NCBI GenBank assembly: GCA_021828105.1
Contig: JAKATG010000002.1
Coordinates: forward strand, 389,194-453,193
From: Taklimakanibacter sp021828105
GTDB taxonomy: Bacteria; Pseudomonadota; Alphaproteobacteria; Rhizobiales; Aestuariivirgaceae
Reading direction: 5' to 3'
DNA: 64,000 bases
In this document: positions 7,624 to 15,441 of the stretch, in pieces
Position numbering within the stretch: position 1 is the first letter of the stretch
Layout of the letters: each line of letters starts with the position of its first letter
The notes under the pieces: generated by a model
Databases searched by the model: none
What the model was told of the DNA's origin: nothing
The model's input: the letters and a program-made list of their open reading frames with translations, nothing else
Made by a program: the position numbers and the translations under genes

Positions 7624-8606
7624 TGATCAGCAATAATCCCGCTCTATCGCGCTTCCTCGAGAGCTACGGCATCATCCTCGTCGTCATCGTGATGATGGCG
7701 ATCCTCTATGCGACGCAGCCCGCGACCTTCCTGTCGGCGGCCAATATCTCCAACATCCTGAAGCAGAATGCCTTCGCCGCCATGCTGGCGCTCGGCATGT
7801 TCGTGGTCATCATCACCGCCGGCATCGATCTCTCGGTCGGATCGGTGATGGCGCTGGCGATGATCTGCCTCGCGGTCGCCGACAAAGCGGGCCTGCCCTG
7901 GCCGATCGTGATCCTGGTGGCGCCCCTCGTCGGCATCGCCTCGGGGCTCGTCAACGGCCTCGGCTACACGATGCTCAAACTGCCGCATCCCTTTATCATG
8001 ACGCTCGGCACGCTCAATATCGCGCGCGGCCTCACCAGCCTCATCAGCCAGGCGCCGATCTCCGGTCTCCAGCCGGAAGTGCGCTATCTCGGCCAGAAAT
8101 ACTACACTCTTGGCCTGTTCAACCCTCCGGCGGGCGTGCCCGTCAGCTTCTTCCTCGTCATCCTGTGCGCGATCGGCCTGTGGTTCTTCCTCAACCGCAC
8201 CAATATGGGCCGGCACATTTTTGCGATCGGGGGCAATCCGCAGGCGGCGCGCGTCACCGGCATCGATGTCGACCGCGTGCTGGTCTATGTCTATGCGATC
8301 TGCGGCTTCTTCGCCGGGCTCGCGGCACTGCTGCTTGCCGGACGCACCGATTCGGGCTTTCCGCTCGCCGGCGTCGGGGCCGAGCTCGATGCCATCGCGG
8401 CGGTGATCATCGGCGGGGCGAGCTTCTTCGGCGGGCGCGGCACGGTGCTTGGCGTGCTCGCCGGCGTGCTCATCATGGGACTTTTGCGCAACGGGCTCAA
8501 TCTCAACAATATCAGCCCGTTCTGGCAGCAGATCCTCATCGGTCTTATCATCATCATCGCCGTCTATATCGACGTGCTGCGGCGGCGCGCCGCGACACGC
8601 AAGTGA
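7623..8606 (+). CDS. sugar ABC importer permease (RbsC/FrcC type)
   Basis: A hydrophobic protein of 327 residues, beginning MISNNPALSRFLESYGIIL, with about eight to ten membrane segments and the family's conserved stretch VIITAGIDLSVGSVMAL near residue 65. A second hallmark, AAVIIGGASFFGGRGTVLG, lies near residue 260. It forms the homodimeric channel for the ATPase encoded just before it, with which it overlaps by one base. It delivers the solute captured by the binding protein encoded 73 bases downstream. Confidence 0.92.
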   Translation: MISNNPALSRFLESYGIILVVIVMMAILYATQPATFLSAANISNILKQNAFAAMLALGMFVVIITAGIDLSVGSVMALAMICLAVADKAGLPWPIVILVAPLVGIASGLVNGLGYTMLKLPHPFIMTLGTLNIARGLTSLISQAPISGLQPEVRYLGQKYYTLGLFNPPAGVPVSFFLVILCAIGLWFFLNRTNMGRHIFAIGGNPQAARVTGIDVDRVLVYVYAICGFFAGLAALLLAGRTDSGFPLAGVGAELDAIAAVIIGGASFFGGRGTVLGVLAGVLIMGLLRNGLNLNNISPFWQQILIGLIIIIAVYIDVLRRRAATRK

Positions 8607-8611
8607 ATGCC

Positions 8612-8640
8612 GCTTCCGGCCTTGTCTCCAGGCCGGAAGC
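8612..8640 (+). other. strong intergenic stem-loop between permease and binding-protein genes
   Basis: GCTTCCGGCCT and AGGCCGGAAGC form a perfect 11-bp stem with the loop TGTCTCC. No T-run follows, so it is not a classical terminator. It may protect a processed mRNA end and let the binding protein, whose gene follows with a GGGAGGAG ribosome site, be made in excess of the membrane parts. Confidence 0.65.
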
Positions 8641-8679
8641 GCTGATCCATCGGAGACGTCTTGTCCATGGGAGGAGTAG

Positions 8680-9588
8680 ATGAAGAGATTTCTGATTGCG
8701 GGCGTCGCCGTGGCGGCGCTGAGCTTCGCCGGTTCGGCCTTTGCCGATCCGATCGTGCTCGACATGAAAGGCCCGGGCGCGGGCAACCCGTTCTGGGCCG
8801 CGGTCCAGGCCGGAGCCGAAGAGAAGGGCAAGGAGCTCGGCGTCGAGGTGGTGGTCATGTCGCCGCCGGCCGAATCCGACGTCCAGGCGCAGATCGCGCA
8901 GCTCGAGGACATGCTCGCCAAGGGCATCGCCGGCCTCGCTCTGGCGCCGACCGATCCCAATGCGCTGGCGCCCGTCGTCGACGCGGCGAAAGCCAAGAAC
9001 GTGCCGGTCGTGTTCGTCGACACCAAGGGCACCAATGAAGGCGTGACCTTCATCGGCACGAACAACGAAGTCGGCGCCAAGCTCGCCGCCGATTTCATCT
9101 GCTCGAAGGTCGAGAAGGGATCGGAAGTGGCGATCCTGCAAGGCATCATCACCCAGTCGACCGGCCAGGCGCGCGCCAATGGCTCGAAGGCCGGGCTCGA
9201 AGCCTGCGGTCTCAAGGTCGTCGCCGAGCAGCCGGCCGATTGGGACCGCGCCAAGGGCCAGTCGGTGATGGAGAACATCCTGACCGGCAATCCCAACATC
9301 AAGGCGGTGTTCGCCTCCAACGACAATATGGCGCTGGGCGCCGTCGAGGCGCTGAAAGCGGCCGACAAGCTCAAGGACGTCATGGTGGTCGGCTTCGATG
9401 CCAATCCCGATGCCGCCGCCTCGATCATCGCCGGCGACATGACCGCTTCCGTCGCGCAAGCGCCCAAGAATATGGGCGCCTTCGCGGTCGAGAACCTGGT
9501 CAAGCTGCAGAAGGGCGAGAAGATCGATCCGGTGATCGACACCGGCACGGTGCTCGTCACCAAGGAGAATGCCGATCAGTATAAATAG
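8680..9588 (+). CDS. periplasmic sugar-binding protein of the inositol-locus ABC importer
   Basis: A 302-residue type-I periplasmic binding protein (ribose/fructose/inositol cluster). Residues 1-22 (MKRFLIAGVAVAALSFAGSA, ending FA) are a Sec signal peptide. The mature protein shows the usual two lobes, with DMKGPGAGNPFWAAVQAGAE at the start and ASNDNMALGAVEAL and VGFDANPDAAASI in the second lobe. It catches the sugar for the permease and ATPase encoded upstream. A strong terminator follows 24 bases after the stop, so the three genes form one unit. Confidence 0.92.
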   Translation: MKRFLIAGVAVAALSFAGSAFADPIVLDMKGPGAGNPFWAAVQAGAEEKGKELGVEVVVMSPPAESDVQAQIAQLEDMLAKGIAGLALAPTDPNALAPVVDAAKAKNVPVVFVDTKGTNEGVTFIGTNNEVGAKLAADFICSKVEKGSEVAILQGIITQSTGQARANGSKAGLEACGLKVVAEQPADWDRAKGQSVMENILTGNPNIKAVFASNDNMALGAVEALKAADKLKDVMVVGFDANPDAAASIIAGDMTASVAQAPKNMGAFAVENLVKLQKGEKIDPVIDTGTVLVTKENADQYK

Positions 9589-9612
9589 GATCGGTTTTCT
9601 GTTGAGTTGATC

Positions 9613-9647
9613 GCAGGTCCCGGCGAAAGTCGGGACCTGCTTTTTTT
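9613..9647 (+). terminator. rho-independent terminator after the sugar ABC operon
   Basis: GCAGGTCCCG (9613-9622) pairs perfectly with CGGGACCTGC (9631-9640) around the loop GCGAAAGT, followed by seven T. It lies only 19 bases before the next start codon in the same direction, so the next gene depends on read-through or its own promoter. Confidence 0.93.
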
Positions 9648-9666
9648 GGAAGGTCGAGAAATAGTC

Positions 9667-10788
9667 ATGACGTCCTTAGGTGTCGCGCTGATCGGAACCG
9701 GCTTCATGGGCAAATGCCATGCCATGGCCTGGAGCCATGTGCGGCCCGTCTTCGGCGACGTGCCGGAAATCCGGCTCGAGACCTTGTGCGATATCGATCC
9801 CGATCTCACCAAGAAGCGCGCCGCCGAATATGGCTTCGCCCGGGCTGAAACGGATTGGCGCAAGCTCGTCGATGATCCCAGGATCGACATCGTGTCGATC
9901 ACCGCGCCCAACAACGTGCATCGCGAGATGGCGGTCGCCTTCCTCGCGGCCGGCAAGCATGTGTGGTGCGAGAAGCCGATGGCGTTGACGCTCGAGGAGG
10001 CGCAGGCCATGGCCGCCGCGGCGGAGAAGGCCAAGGGCCGCACCTTGCTCGGCTACAACTACATCAAGAACCCCGCGGTGCTGCATGCCAGGCACCTCGT
10101 CCAGGCCGGCGCCATTGGCGAGGTGGTGCATTTCCGCGGGCAAGTGGACGAAGACTACCTGGCCTCGCCCGACGTGCCGTGGAGCAAAAGGGCGCGCATC
10201 GATCTCTGGGGCCTCGGCACGCTCGGCGACATCACCTGCCACCTGGTGAGCTTCGCGCATTTCCTCATCGGCGACATCGCCTCGGTCGCGGCCGACATGG
10301 AGACCGTGGTCAAGGAGCGCCCGGTGCCCGGCACGAGCGAGATGCGCGAGGTCGAGAACGAGGACATCGCCCATGCCATCGTGCGCTTCAGGAACGGCAT
10401 TTCCGGCACGCTCACCTCGAGCCGCGCCGCCTGGGGCCGCAAGAACCTCATCCGCTTCGAGATCCACGGCCGCAAGGGCATGCTGACCTTCGACCAGGAG
10501 CGGCTCAATGAATTGCAGCTCTATGTGAGCGAGGGGCCGGAAGCGACGCGCGGCTTCCGCACCATTCTCACCGGTCCCGCCCATGCGCCCTATGCCCAGT
10601 TCACCCCCGTCGCCGGACACCAGCTCGGCTTCAACGAGCTCAAGGTCATCGAGGCCAAGCATCTTCTCGACTGCATCGCCGATCAAAGCGAATGCTTCGT
10701 CAATTTCGCCGAAGGCCTCAAGATCGAGCGCGTGATCCACGGCATGGCGCGCTCGGCGCGCGAGCGGCGCTGGATCGAGGTGATCTAA
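9667..10788 (+). CDS. Gfo/Idh/MocA family oxidoreductase, probable second cyclitol/sugar dehydrogenase
   Basis: A 373-residue NAD(P)-dependent dehydrogenase with the Rossmann motif GTGFMG at 10-15, CEKPMAL at 101-107 and a D188/H192 pair in GDITCHLVSF that matches the catalytic Asp-x3-His of the family. The ATG at 9667 starts the Rossmann strand correctly; an upstream in-frame start would run through the terminator hairpin. Neighbouring inositol genes suggest it acts on an inositol isomer (scyllo- or chiro-inositol), as additional Idh-like enzymes often do, but the substrate cannot be read from sequence. Its 3' end overlaps the convergent LysR gene by four bases. Confidence 0.85.
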   Translation: MTSLGVALIGTGFMGKCHAMAWSHVRPVFGDVPEIRLETLCDIDPDLTKKRAAEYGFARAETDWRKLVDDPRIDIVSITAPNNVHREMAVAFLAAGKHVWCEKPMALTLEEAQAMAAAAEKAKGRTLLGYNYIKNPAVLHARHLVQAGAIGEVVHFRGQVDEDYLASPDVPWSKRARIDLWGLGTLGDITCHLVSFAHFLIGDIASVAADMETVVKERPVPGTSEMREVENEDIAHAIVRFRNGISGTLTSSRAAWGRKNLIRFEIHGRKGMLTFDQERLNELQLYVSEGPEATRGFRTILTGPAHAPYAQFTPVAGHQLGFNELKVIEAKHLLDCIADQSECFVNFAEGLKIERVIHGMARSARERRWIEVI

Positions 10789-11720
10789 TTTCTCGCGTCG
10801 TGAAGCGGGACGCTCTCCACATCGGGCATGGCGGAGAGCGATTTCTTCAGGATGGTGACGAAATCCGTGTAGAAGCCGCGAATGACATTGGCCTCGTGCG
10901 TCAGCACGGCAATCTCGACGGTGAGACGCTGCCTGAGCGAGCGCAGATACAGGCCGGGCCTCAGCATGCTGCGCGCGGTCAGGCGATCGACGATCGTGGC
11001 GCCGCATCCGGCCGCGGCGAAGGCGCAAGCGAGATAATAGGTCTGGACCTCGATGCCGGGATTGTAGCTGCGGCCCAGCCGCTCGCGCTCCTTGGCGATC
11101 AGGCCGCCGACCCCGTCGCCGCGCGACAGGCCGACGAGCTCGCGATCCTCGATCTCGGCCAGGTCGACATCGCCGCCGTCGCGGGGCCCCAGATAGACGA
11201 GGTCCATCTCGCCCACCACCTGGGTGCGGATGTCCGGATGCTCGTCGGGAAAGATCGAGATCGCGAGATCGAGCTGGCGCGAGCGCAAGGCGGCGAGCAG
11301 GGCCTCGATATGGTTGGTCTCGACCTCGCAGACGACGGAAGGATAGGCTTTGCGGAAGTCGTGGATGGTCTTCGGCATGATGGAGAGGCCGAGGCTCGGC
11401 AGGCAGCCGACATGCAATCGCCCTTGCGGGAAGCGCCGCAGATTGGCGGAGAGCTTGCGCAATTGCTCGAGGCCCAGATTGAGCTTGGCGACCTCGACAT
11501 AGAGCAGCTCCGCTTCCGCCGTCGGCAGGAGCCTGCCCTTCACCCGCTCGAACAGCTTGAAGCCGAGCGAGGATTCGGCGTGCTGCAGCACCTTGCTGGC
11601 CGCGGGCTGCGAGACGCCCAGCAAAGCCGCCGCCTTGCTGATCGACCCGGCTTGCTTGATGGCGTGGAAAACCTCGATATGGCGCAACCGCAAGCTACCC
11701 TCCTTCGTCGCCCAGCACAT
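10785..11720 (-). CDS. LysR-type transcriptional regulator
   Basis: A regulator of about 300 residues: N-terminal winged helix-turn-helix (HIEVFHAIKQAGSISKAAAL then LGVSQPAASK) and a C-terminal periplasmic-binding-protein-like effector domain with GRLHVGCLPSLGLSIMPKTI at its start. The longest form starts with the ATG at 11720. However, AAGGAGGGT at 11697-11705 sits inside that reading frame, so the TTG at 11693 (LRLRHIEVF) may be the true start. It is divergent from the peptide importer by about 180 bases. Two T-N11-A dyads at its 5' end suggest it regulates itself and the importer. Confidence 0.88.
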   Translation of the reverse strand: MCWATKEGSLRLRHIEVFHAIKQAGSISKAAALLGVSQPAASKVLQHAESSLGFKLFERVKGRLLPTAEAELLYVEVAKLNLGLEQLRKLSANLRRFPQGRLHVGCLPSLGLSIMPKTIHDFRKAYPSVVCEVETNHIEALLAALRSRQLDLAISIFPDEHPDIRTQVVGEMDLVYLGPRDGGDVDLAEIEDRELVGLSRGDGVGGLIAKERERLGRSYNPGIEVQTYYLACAFAAAGCGATIVDRLTARSMLRPGLYLRSLRQRLTVEIAVLTHEANVIRGFYTDFVTILKKSLSAMPDVESVPLHDARN

Positions 11721-11747
11721 AACCTCAAGTTATGGATGCCGTCCATA
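11718..11747. promoter_or_regulatory. two adjacent LysR-type binding dyads
   Basis: CATAAC-N5-GTTATG (11718-11734) and TATGGA-N5-TCCATA (11731-11747) are both perfect inverted repeats containing the LysR core T-N11-A, with centres 13 bases apart. They overlap the ATG start of the regulator and lie about 150 bases before the binding-protein gene, a common LysR arrangement. Assignment to this regulator is inference. Confidence 0.55.
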
Positions 11748-11896
11748 TTCCAATTTGACCATTCGGGTGCCGCCTCCGAGATTGCCCTTATGGGACGGGC
11801 GTCGATATGCGGCTGGCAGTCAGGGAACTGCCGCTGATATTCGGCTTGTTCCAGTCCAGTTCATAACCACAAATATCAGGTCCGGGAGGAGCTAAA

Positions 11897-13447
11897 ATGC
11901 GCAATCGGAACCCAGTTTCAGGATTTTCACGCCGGGCGATCCTGGCCAAGGCCTTCATCGCGGCGCTGGCGACGATGGCCCTGACCGCAATCCCGCTCGC
12001 TTCCGCCGAAGCCGCGACGCTCAAAGTCGGGGTGCGCGAGGATGCGCTCACCATCGATCCCATCGCGTCGAGCGACAATGCCTCGATCTGGGCGGAGCTG
12101 CAGATCTATGACCAGCTCGTCCGCCCGAGCAAGGACGGCACCAAGCTCGAGCCGGGCATCGCCGAATCCTGGACCGTCTCCCCCGACGGCAAGGAATACA
12201 GCTTCAAGCTGCGCGCCGATGCGAAATTCTCCGACGGCACGCCGGTGACGGCGGCCGATGTCGAATTCTCGCTCAAGCGCGCCGCCGGCGAGAAATCGGA
12301 ATGGGGCCGGTTCTTCCGCCCGATCACCACCTATCAGGTCGTCGACGACCACACGATCGTGATGAAGCTCGAAAAGCCCTTCACCCCGATCATCAACAAT
12401 CTGGCGATGTTCTCGGCCTCGATCCTGCCCGCCAAGCTGGTCGAGGCGAAGGGCGAAGCCTTCTTCGAGAAGCCCATTGGTTCTGGACCCTTCGTGCTGA
12501 CGAACTGGGCGCGCGGACAGAAGATGGAGCTCGCCAAGAACCCGCATTATTGGGAGAAGGGCAAGCCGCAGATCGACGGCGCCACGCTCGAGATCGTGCC
12601 GGAGGACAATTCGCGCGTGCTGAAGCTCAAGGCGGGCGAGCTCGACGCCGTCATCGAAGTGCCGTTCAACCAGGCAGCGACGCTCAAGAGCGATGCCAGC
12701 GTGAAAGTGGGCCTGGCCTCGGTCTTCCGCATCGACATGGTGCAGATCAACACCACCAAGAAGCCCTTCGACGATGTGCGCGTGCGCCAGGCGATGAACT
12801 ATGCCGTCGACAAGGAAGCGCTGGTCAAGGGCATCTTCCATGGCGATGCGGTGGCGGCGACCACCTCCATCCCGGTCATGGCCTATCATAATGAGGAGCT
12901 CAAGCCCTATCCGGTCGATCTCGAAAAGGCCAAGGCGCTCCTGAAGGAGGCGGGACTCGAGCAGGGCTTCAAGACCAGCATGTTGGTGCGCGGCGGCGAC
13001 GTGACCAGCCGCCAGATCGGCAGCGCCATCCAGGCGTCGCTGCGCCAGATCGGCATCGAGGTCGAATTGCAGACCATCGAAGGCTCCTCGCAGTTCAGCA
13101 CCACCAAGGCCGGCAATTTCGAGCTGTCGCTGTCCTATGCGACCAGCGACACGATCGATCCGGATCAGCTCGTCGGCTTCACCATGGTCAATCCGGAGCG
13201 CGCCAATGCCTTCCACTCGCAGTGGAAGGACGATCGCGTCAACGAGCTCTATGCGCTCGAGCGCCAGACCAATGAGGGCGAGGAGCGCGGCAAGATGTTC
13301 AAGGAGATCGAAGCCCGGGTGCATGAGGGCGCTCCCTTCATCTTCCTGTTCATGCCGAAATCCGCCTATGCGATGCGCGCCAATGTCGAAGGCTTCGAAG
13401 TGCTGCCGACGGCGAATTATTCGCTGAAGGATGTGGTGATAAAGTAG
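11897..13447 (+). CDS. peptide-type ABC importer binding protein (family 5, DppA/OppA-like)
   Basis: A 516-residue periplasmic solute-binding protein. The first ~39 residues form an export signal with SRRAILAKAF, possibly Tat-type, ending ASAEAA. The mature part shows family-5 features: YDQLVRPSKDGTKLEPGIAE, GSGPFVLTNW, and FDDVRVRQAMNYAVDKEAL. It binds di- or oligopeptides or a similar solute for the permeases encoded next. A GGGAGGAG ribosome site precedes the ATG. An inverted pair of REP-like elements separates it from the permease gene. Confidence 0.93.
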   Translation: MRNRNPVSGFSRRAILAKAFIAALATMALTAIPLASAEAATLKVGVREDALTIDPIASSDNASIWAELQIYDQLVRPSKDGTKLEPGIAESWTVSPDGKEYSFKLRADAKFSDGTPVTAADVEFSLKRAAGEKSEWGRFFRPITTYQVVDDHTIVMKLEKPFTPIINNLAMFSASILPAKLVEAKGEAFFEKPIGSGPFVLTNWARGQKMELAKNPHYWEKGKPQIDGATLEIVPEDNSRVLKLKAGELDAVIEVPFNQAATLKSDASVKVGLASVFRIDMVQINTTKKPFDDVRVRQAMNYAVDKEALVKGIFHGDAVAATTSIPVMAYHNEELKPYPVDLEKAKALLKEAGLEQGFKTSMLVRGGDVTSRQIGSAIQASLRQIGIEVELQTIEGSSQFSTTKAGNFELSLSYATSDTIDPDQLVGFTMVNPERANAFHSQWKDDRVNELYALERQTNEGEERGKMFKEIEARVHEGAPFIFLFMPKSAYAMRANVEGFEVLPTANYSLKDVVIK

Positions 13448-13485
13448 CCGGGTGTCTTTACTGTCGCATCTGCCCTCCGCCATTC

Positions 13486-13545
13486 CCCTTCTCCCGCGCG
13501 CAGCGTGGGAGAAGGTGGCCGAAGGCCGGATGAGGGCTCTTTCGT
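13486..13545 (+). repeat. REP-like palindromic element, left arm of second inverted pair
   Basis: The element contains CTTCTCCCGCGCGCAGCGTG, then GGAGAAGGTGGCCGAAGGCC and GGATGAGGGCTCTTTC. It is related to 5587-5636. With its partner at 13583-13644 it could fold the 216-base spacer between binding-protein and permease genes into a long hairpin. Confidence 0.8.
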
Positions 13546-13582
13546 GCAAAGTGTTCCAATCTCAACAAGTATTCATTGCTGA

Positions 13583-13644
13583 AGCAAAGAGCCCTCACCC
13601 GCCCTTCGGGCACCCTCTCCCATTGCTTCGCAACGGGAGAGGGG
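13583..13644 (-). repeat. REP-like palindromic element, right arm of second inverted pair
   Basis: CAAAGAGCCCTCACCCGCCC, then TTCGGGCACCCTCTCCCATT and an inner hairpin partner GGGAGAGGGGG. It is inverted relative to 13486-13545, with pairing that extends into GAGGGCTCTTT/AAAGAGCCCTC. It ends seven bases before the GGGGAGG ribosome site of the permease gene, so a folded structure could influence permease translation. Confidence 0.8.
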
Positions 13645-13663
13645 GAAAGTGGGGAGGTCTTCC

Positions 13664-14605
13664 ATGAAGATCGTCTTTTTCTGCCTGTCGCGGATCATCC
13701 AGCTCCTGCCGGTGCTCATCGGCATCACGCTGGTGGCGTTCCTGCTGCTCCGCGTCATGCCGGGCGACCCGGCGACCTTGATGCTCGGCAGCCGCGGCAC
13801 GCCCGAAGACATCGCCAAGCTCAATGAGCAGCTCGGCCTCGATCAGCCGCTGTGGCAGCAATATCTGCGCTTCATTGGCGATCTGGTGCAGGGCAGCTTC
13901 GGCCGCTCGATCGCCTACAAGGCCGATATCGCGCCGCTCATCCTCGAAAGACTGTGGCCGAGCCTGGCGCTGGTCGGCCTCTCCACCATCATGGCGGTGA
14001 TCATGACCGTGCCGCTCGCCATGCTGGCGGCGATCCGCAAGGGCGGCGTCTTCGACCAGGTGATACGCGTCGTCTTCGTCATGGCCATGTCGATGCCGGC
14101 CTTCTGGCTGGGCGTGCTCCTGGTGCTGCTCTTTGCCATCTATGTCCCGCTCTTCCCGGTGTCGGGCTATGGCGAGGGCTTCTGGGACAGGCTGCACCAT
14201 CTCGCTCTGCCGGCCTTCATCATCGCGCTGGGCACGGCGGCGCTCACCATCCGCTCGCTCAGAAGCTCGATCATCGCGGTGCTCGGCGCCGATTATGTCG
14301 ACACGGCGCGCGCCAAGGGCCTGGTCGAGCGCCAGGTGCTGTGGCGCCATGTCTTCCGCAATTCGCTGACCTCGACCATCTCGGTGCTCGCCGTGCATAC
14401 GAGCTGGGTGATCGGCGGAACCGTGGTCATCGAAACCGTGTTCGGCATACCGGGCCTCGGCTCATTGCTCGTCTCGTCGATCTCGGCCCGCGACTATCCG
14501 ATGGTGCAGGCGCTGACCGTCACCTTCGCGACCCTGGTCGTCCTCATCAACCTCCTGACCGACCTCGCTTATGCGCTGGTCGATCCGCGCGTGACCTTGT
14601 CGTGA
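13664..14605 (+). CDS. peptide-type ABC importer permease 1 (DppB-like)
   Basis: A 313-residue membrane protein starting MKIVFFCLSRIIQLLPVLIG, with the DppB hallmark RVMPGDPATLMLG near residue 35, six expected membrane segments, and the EAA-type loop DYVDTARAKGLVERQVLWRH near residue 210, where the ATPases dock. The ATG at 13664 has GGGGAGG at 13651-13657. The stop overlaps the GTG start of the second permease. It is the first of four tightly coupled genes (B-C-D-F order). Confidence 0.94.
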   Translation: MKIVFFCLSRIIQLLPVLIGITLVAFLLLRVMPGDPATLMLGSRGTPEDIAKLNEQLGLDQPLWQQYLRFIGDLVQGSFGRSIAYKADIAPLILERLWPSLALVGLSTIMAVIMTVPLAMLAAIRKGGVFDQVIRVVFVMAMSMPAFWLGVLLVLLFAIYVPLFPVSGYGEGFWDRLHHLALPAFIIALGTAALTIRSLRSSIIAVLGADYVDTARAKGLVERQVLWRHVFRNSLTSTISVLAVHTSWVIGGTVVIETVFGIPGLGSLLVSSISARDYPMVQALTVTFATLVVLINLLTDLAYALVDPRVTLS

Positions 14606-15441
14606 CCCGGCTCATCTCCAGCGAAACGGCCGACAGGTTCCGGCGCAACCGCAACCTGCATGTCGGCCTGCTTCTCCTCGCCGTGCTGGTCCTCGCCAGC
14701 CTGATCGGACCGCTCGTCGTGCCGCATGATCCGGTGGCCATCGACTTCGCCAATGCGCTCGCCCCTCCGAGCCTCGCCCATCCTTTCGGCACCGACGATC
14801 TCGGCCGCGACGTGCTGGCACGCGTCATCGCCGCCGCCCGGGTCGATCTCGAGGTCGTGGCCATCTGCGTGCTGCTGCCTTTCCTCATCGGCTCGACCAT
14901 CGGCCTCGTCTCCGGCTATTTCGGCGGCTGGCTCGATCTCGTGCTGATGCGGATCGTCGACATATTATGGGCCTTTCCCTTCTATGTGCTGGTCATCTCG
15001 ATCGTCGGCGCGCTCGGGCCCAGCATCGCCAATATGTATCTGGCCTTCACGCTGGTGGTGTGGATTTCCTTCGCCCGCATCGTCAGGGGCGAGGTGCTGC
15101 TCGCCAAACAGCTCGATTACGTCAAGGCCTCCTCGGTCCTGGGCTACAGCCATGCCCGCATCATGTTCCGGCATATCCTGCCCAATGTGATCACGCCGGC
15201 GATCGTCTTCATGATGGCCGATGTCGTGCTCACCATCCTCGCCGTCACCTCGCTCGGCTTCCTCGGGCTCGGTATCCAGCCGCCGACGCCGGAATGGGGC
15301 GTCATGATCGCCGATGGCCGCAACTTCATCCAGGACGGCTGGTGGATCTCGCTGTTCCCGGGCCTCGCCATCGTCCTGGTCGGCGTCACCTTCACCTTCC
15401 TGGGCGACGGGCTCGACGACTTCCTGAGGCCCAAGGCATGA
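14602..15441 (+). CDS. peptide-type ABC importer permease 2 (DppC-like)
   Basis: A 279-residue permease starting at a GTG (14602) that overlaps the previous stop as GTGA. Typical DppC features are HPFGTDDLGRDVLARVIAAA near residue 60, SGYFGGWLDLVLMRIVDILW and the docking loop QLDYVKASSVLGYSHARIMF. It ends FLGDGLDDFLRPKA, as usual for the family. It pairs with the DppB-like subunit to form the channel. Its stop overlaps the next ATG. Confidence 0.94.
   Translation: MTRLISSETADRFRRNRNLHVGLLLLAVLVLASLIGPLVVPHDPVAIDFANALAPPSLAHPFGTDDLGRDVLARVIAAARVDLEVVAICVLLPFLIGSTIGLVSGYFGGWLDLVLMRIVDILWAFPFYVLVISIVGALGPSIANMYLAFTLVVWISFARIVRGEVLLAKQLDYVKASSVLGYSHARIMFRHILPNVITPAIVFMMADVVLTILAVTSLGFLGLGIQPPTPEWGVMIADGRNFIQDGWWISLFPGLAIVLVGVTFTFLGDGLDDFLRPKA

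Noticed and set aside
7644..9563. Very long minus-strand open frame opposite the sugar permease and binding-protein genes
   Set aside because: It is antisense to two well-supported genes, and its length reflects high-GC codon bias; no domain is recognisable.
13486..13644. CRISPR-like repeat pair
   Set aside because: There are only two copies, in inverted orientation, with relatives elsewhere between genes; this is a REP-type element and there are no cas genes.
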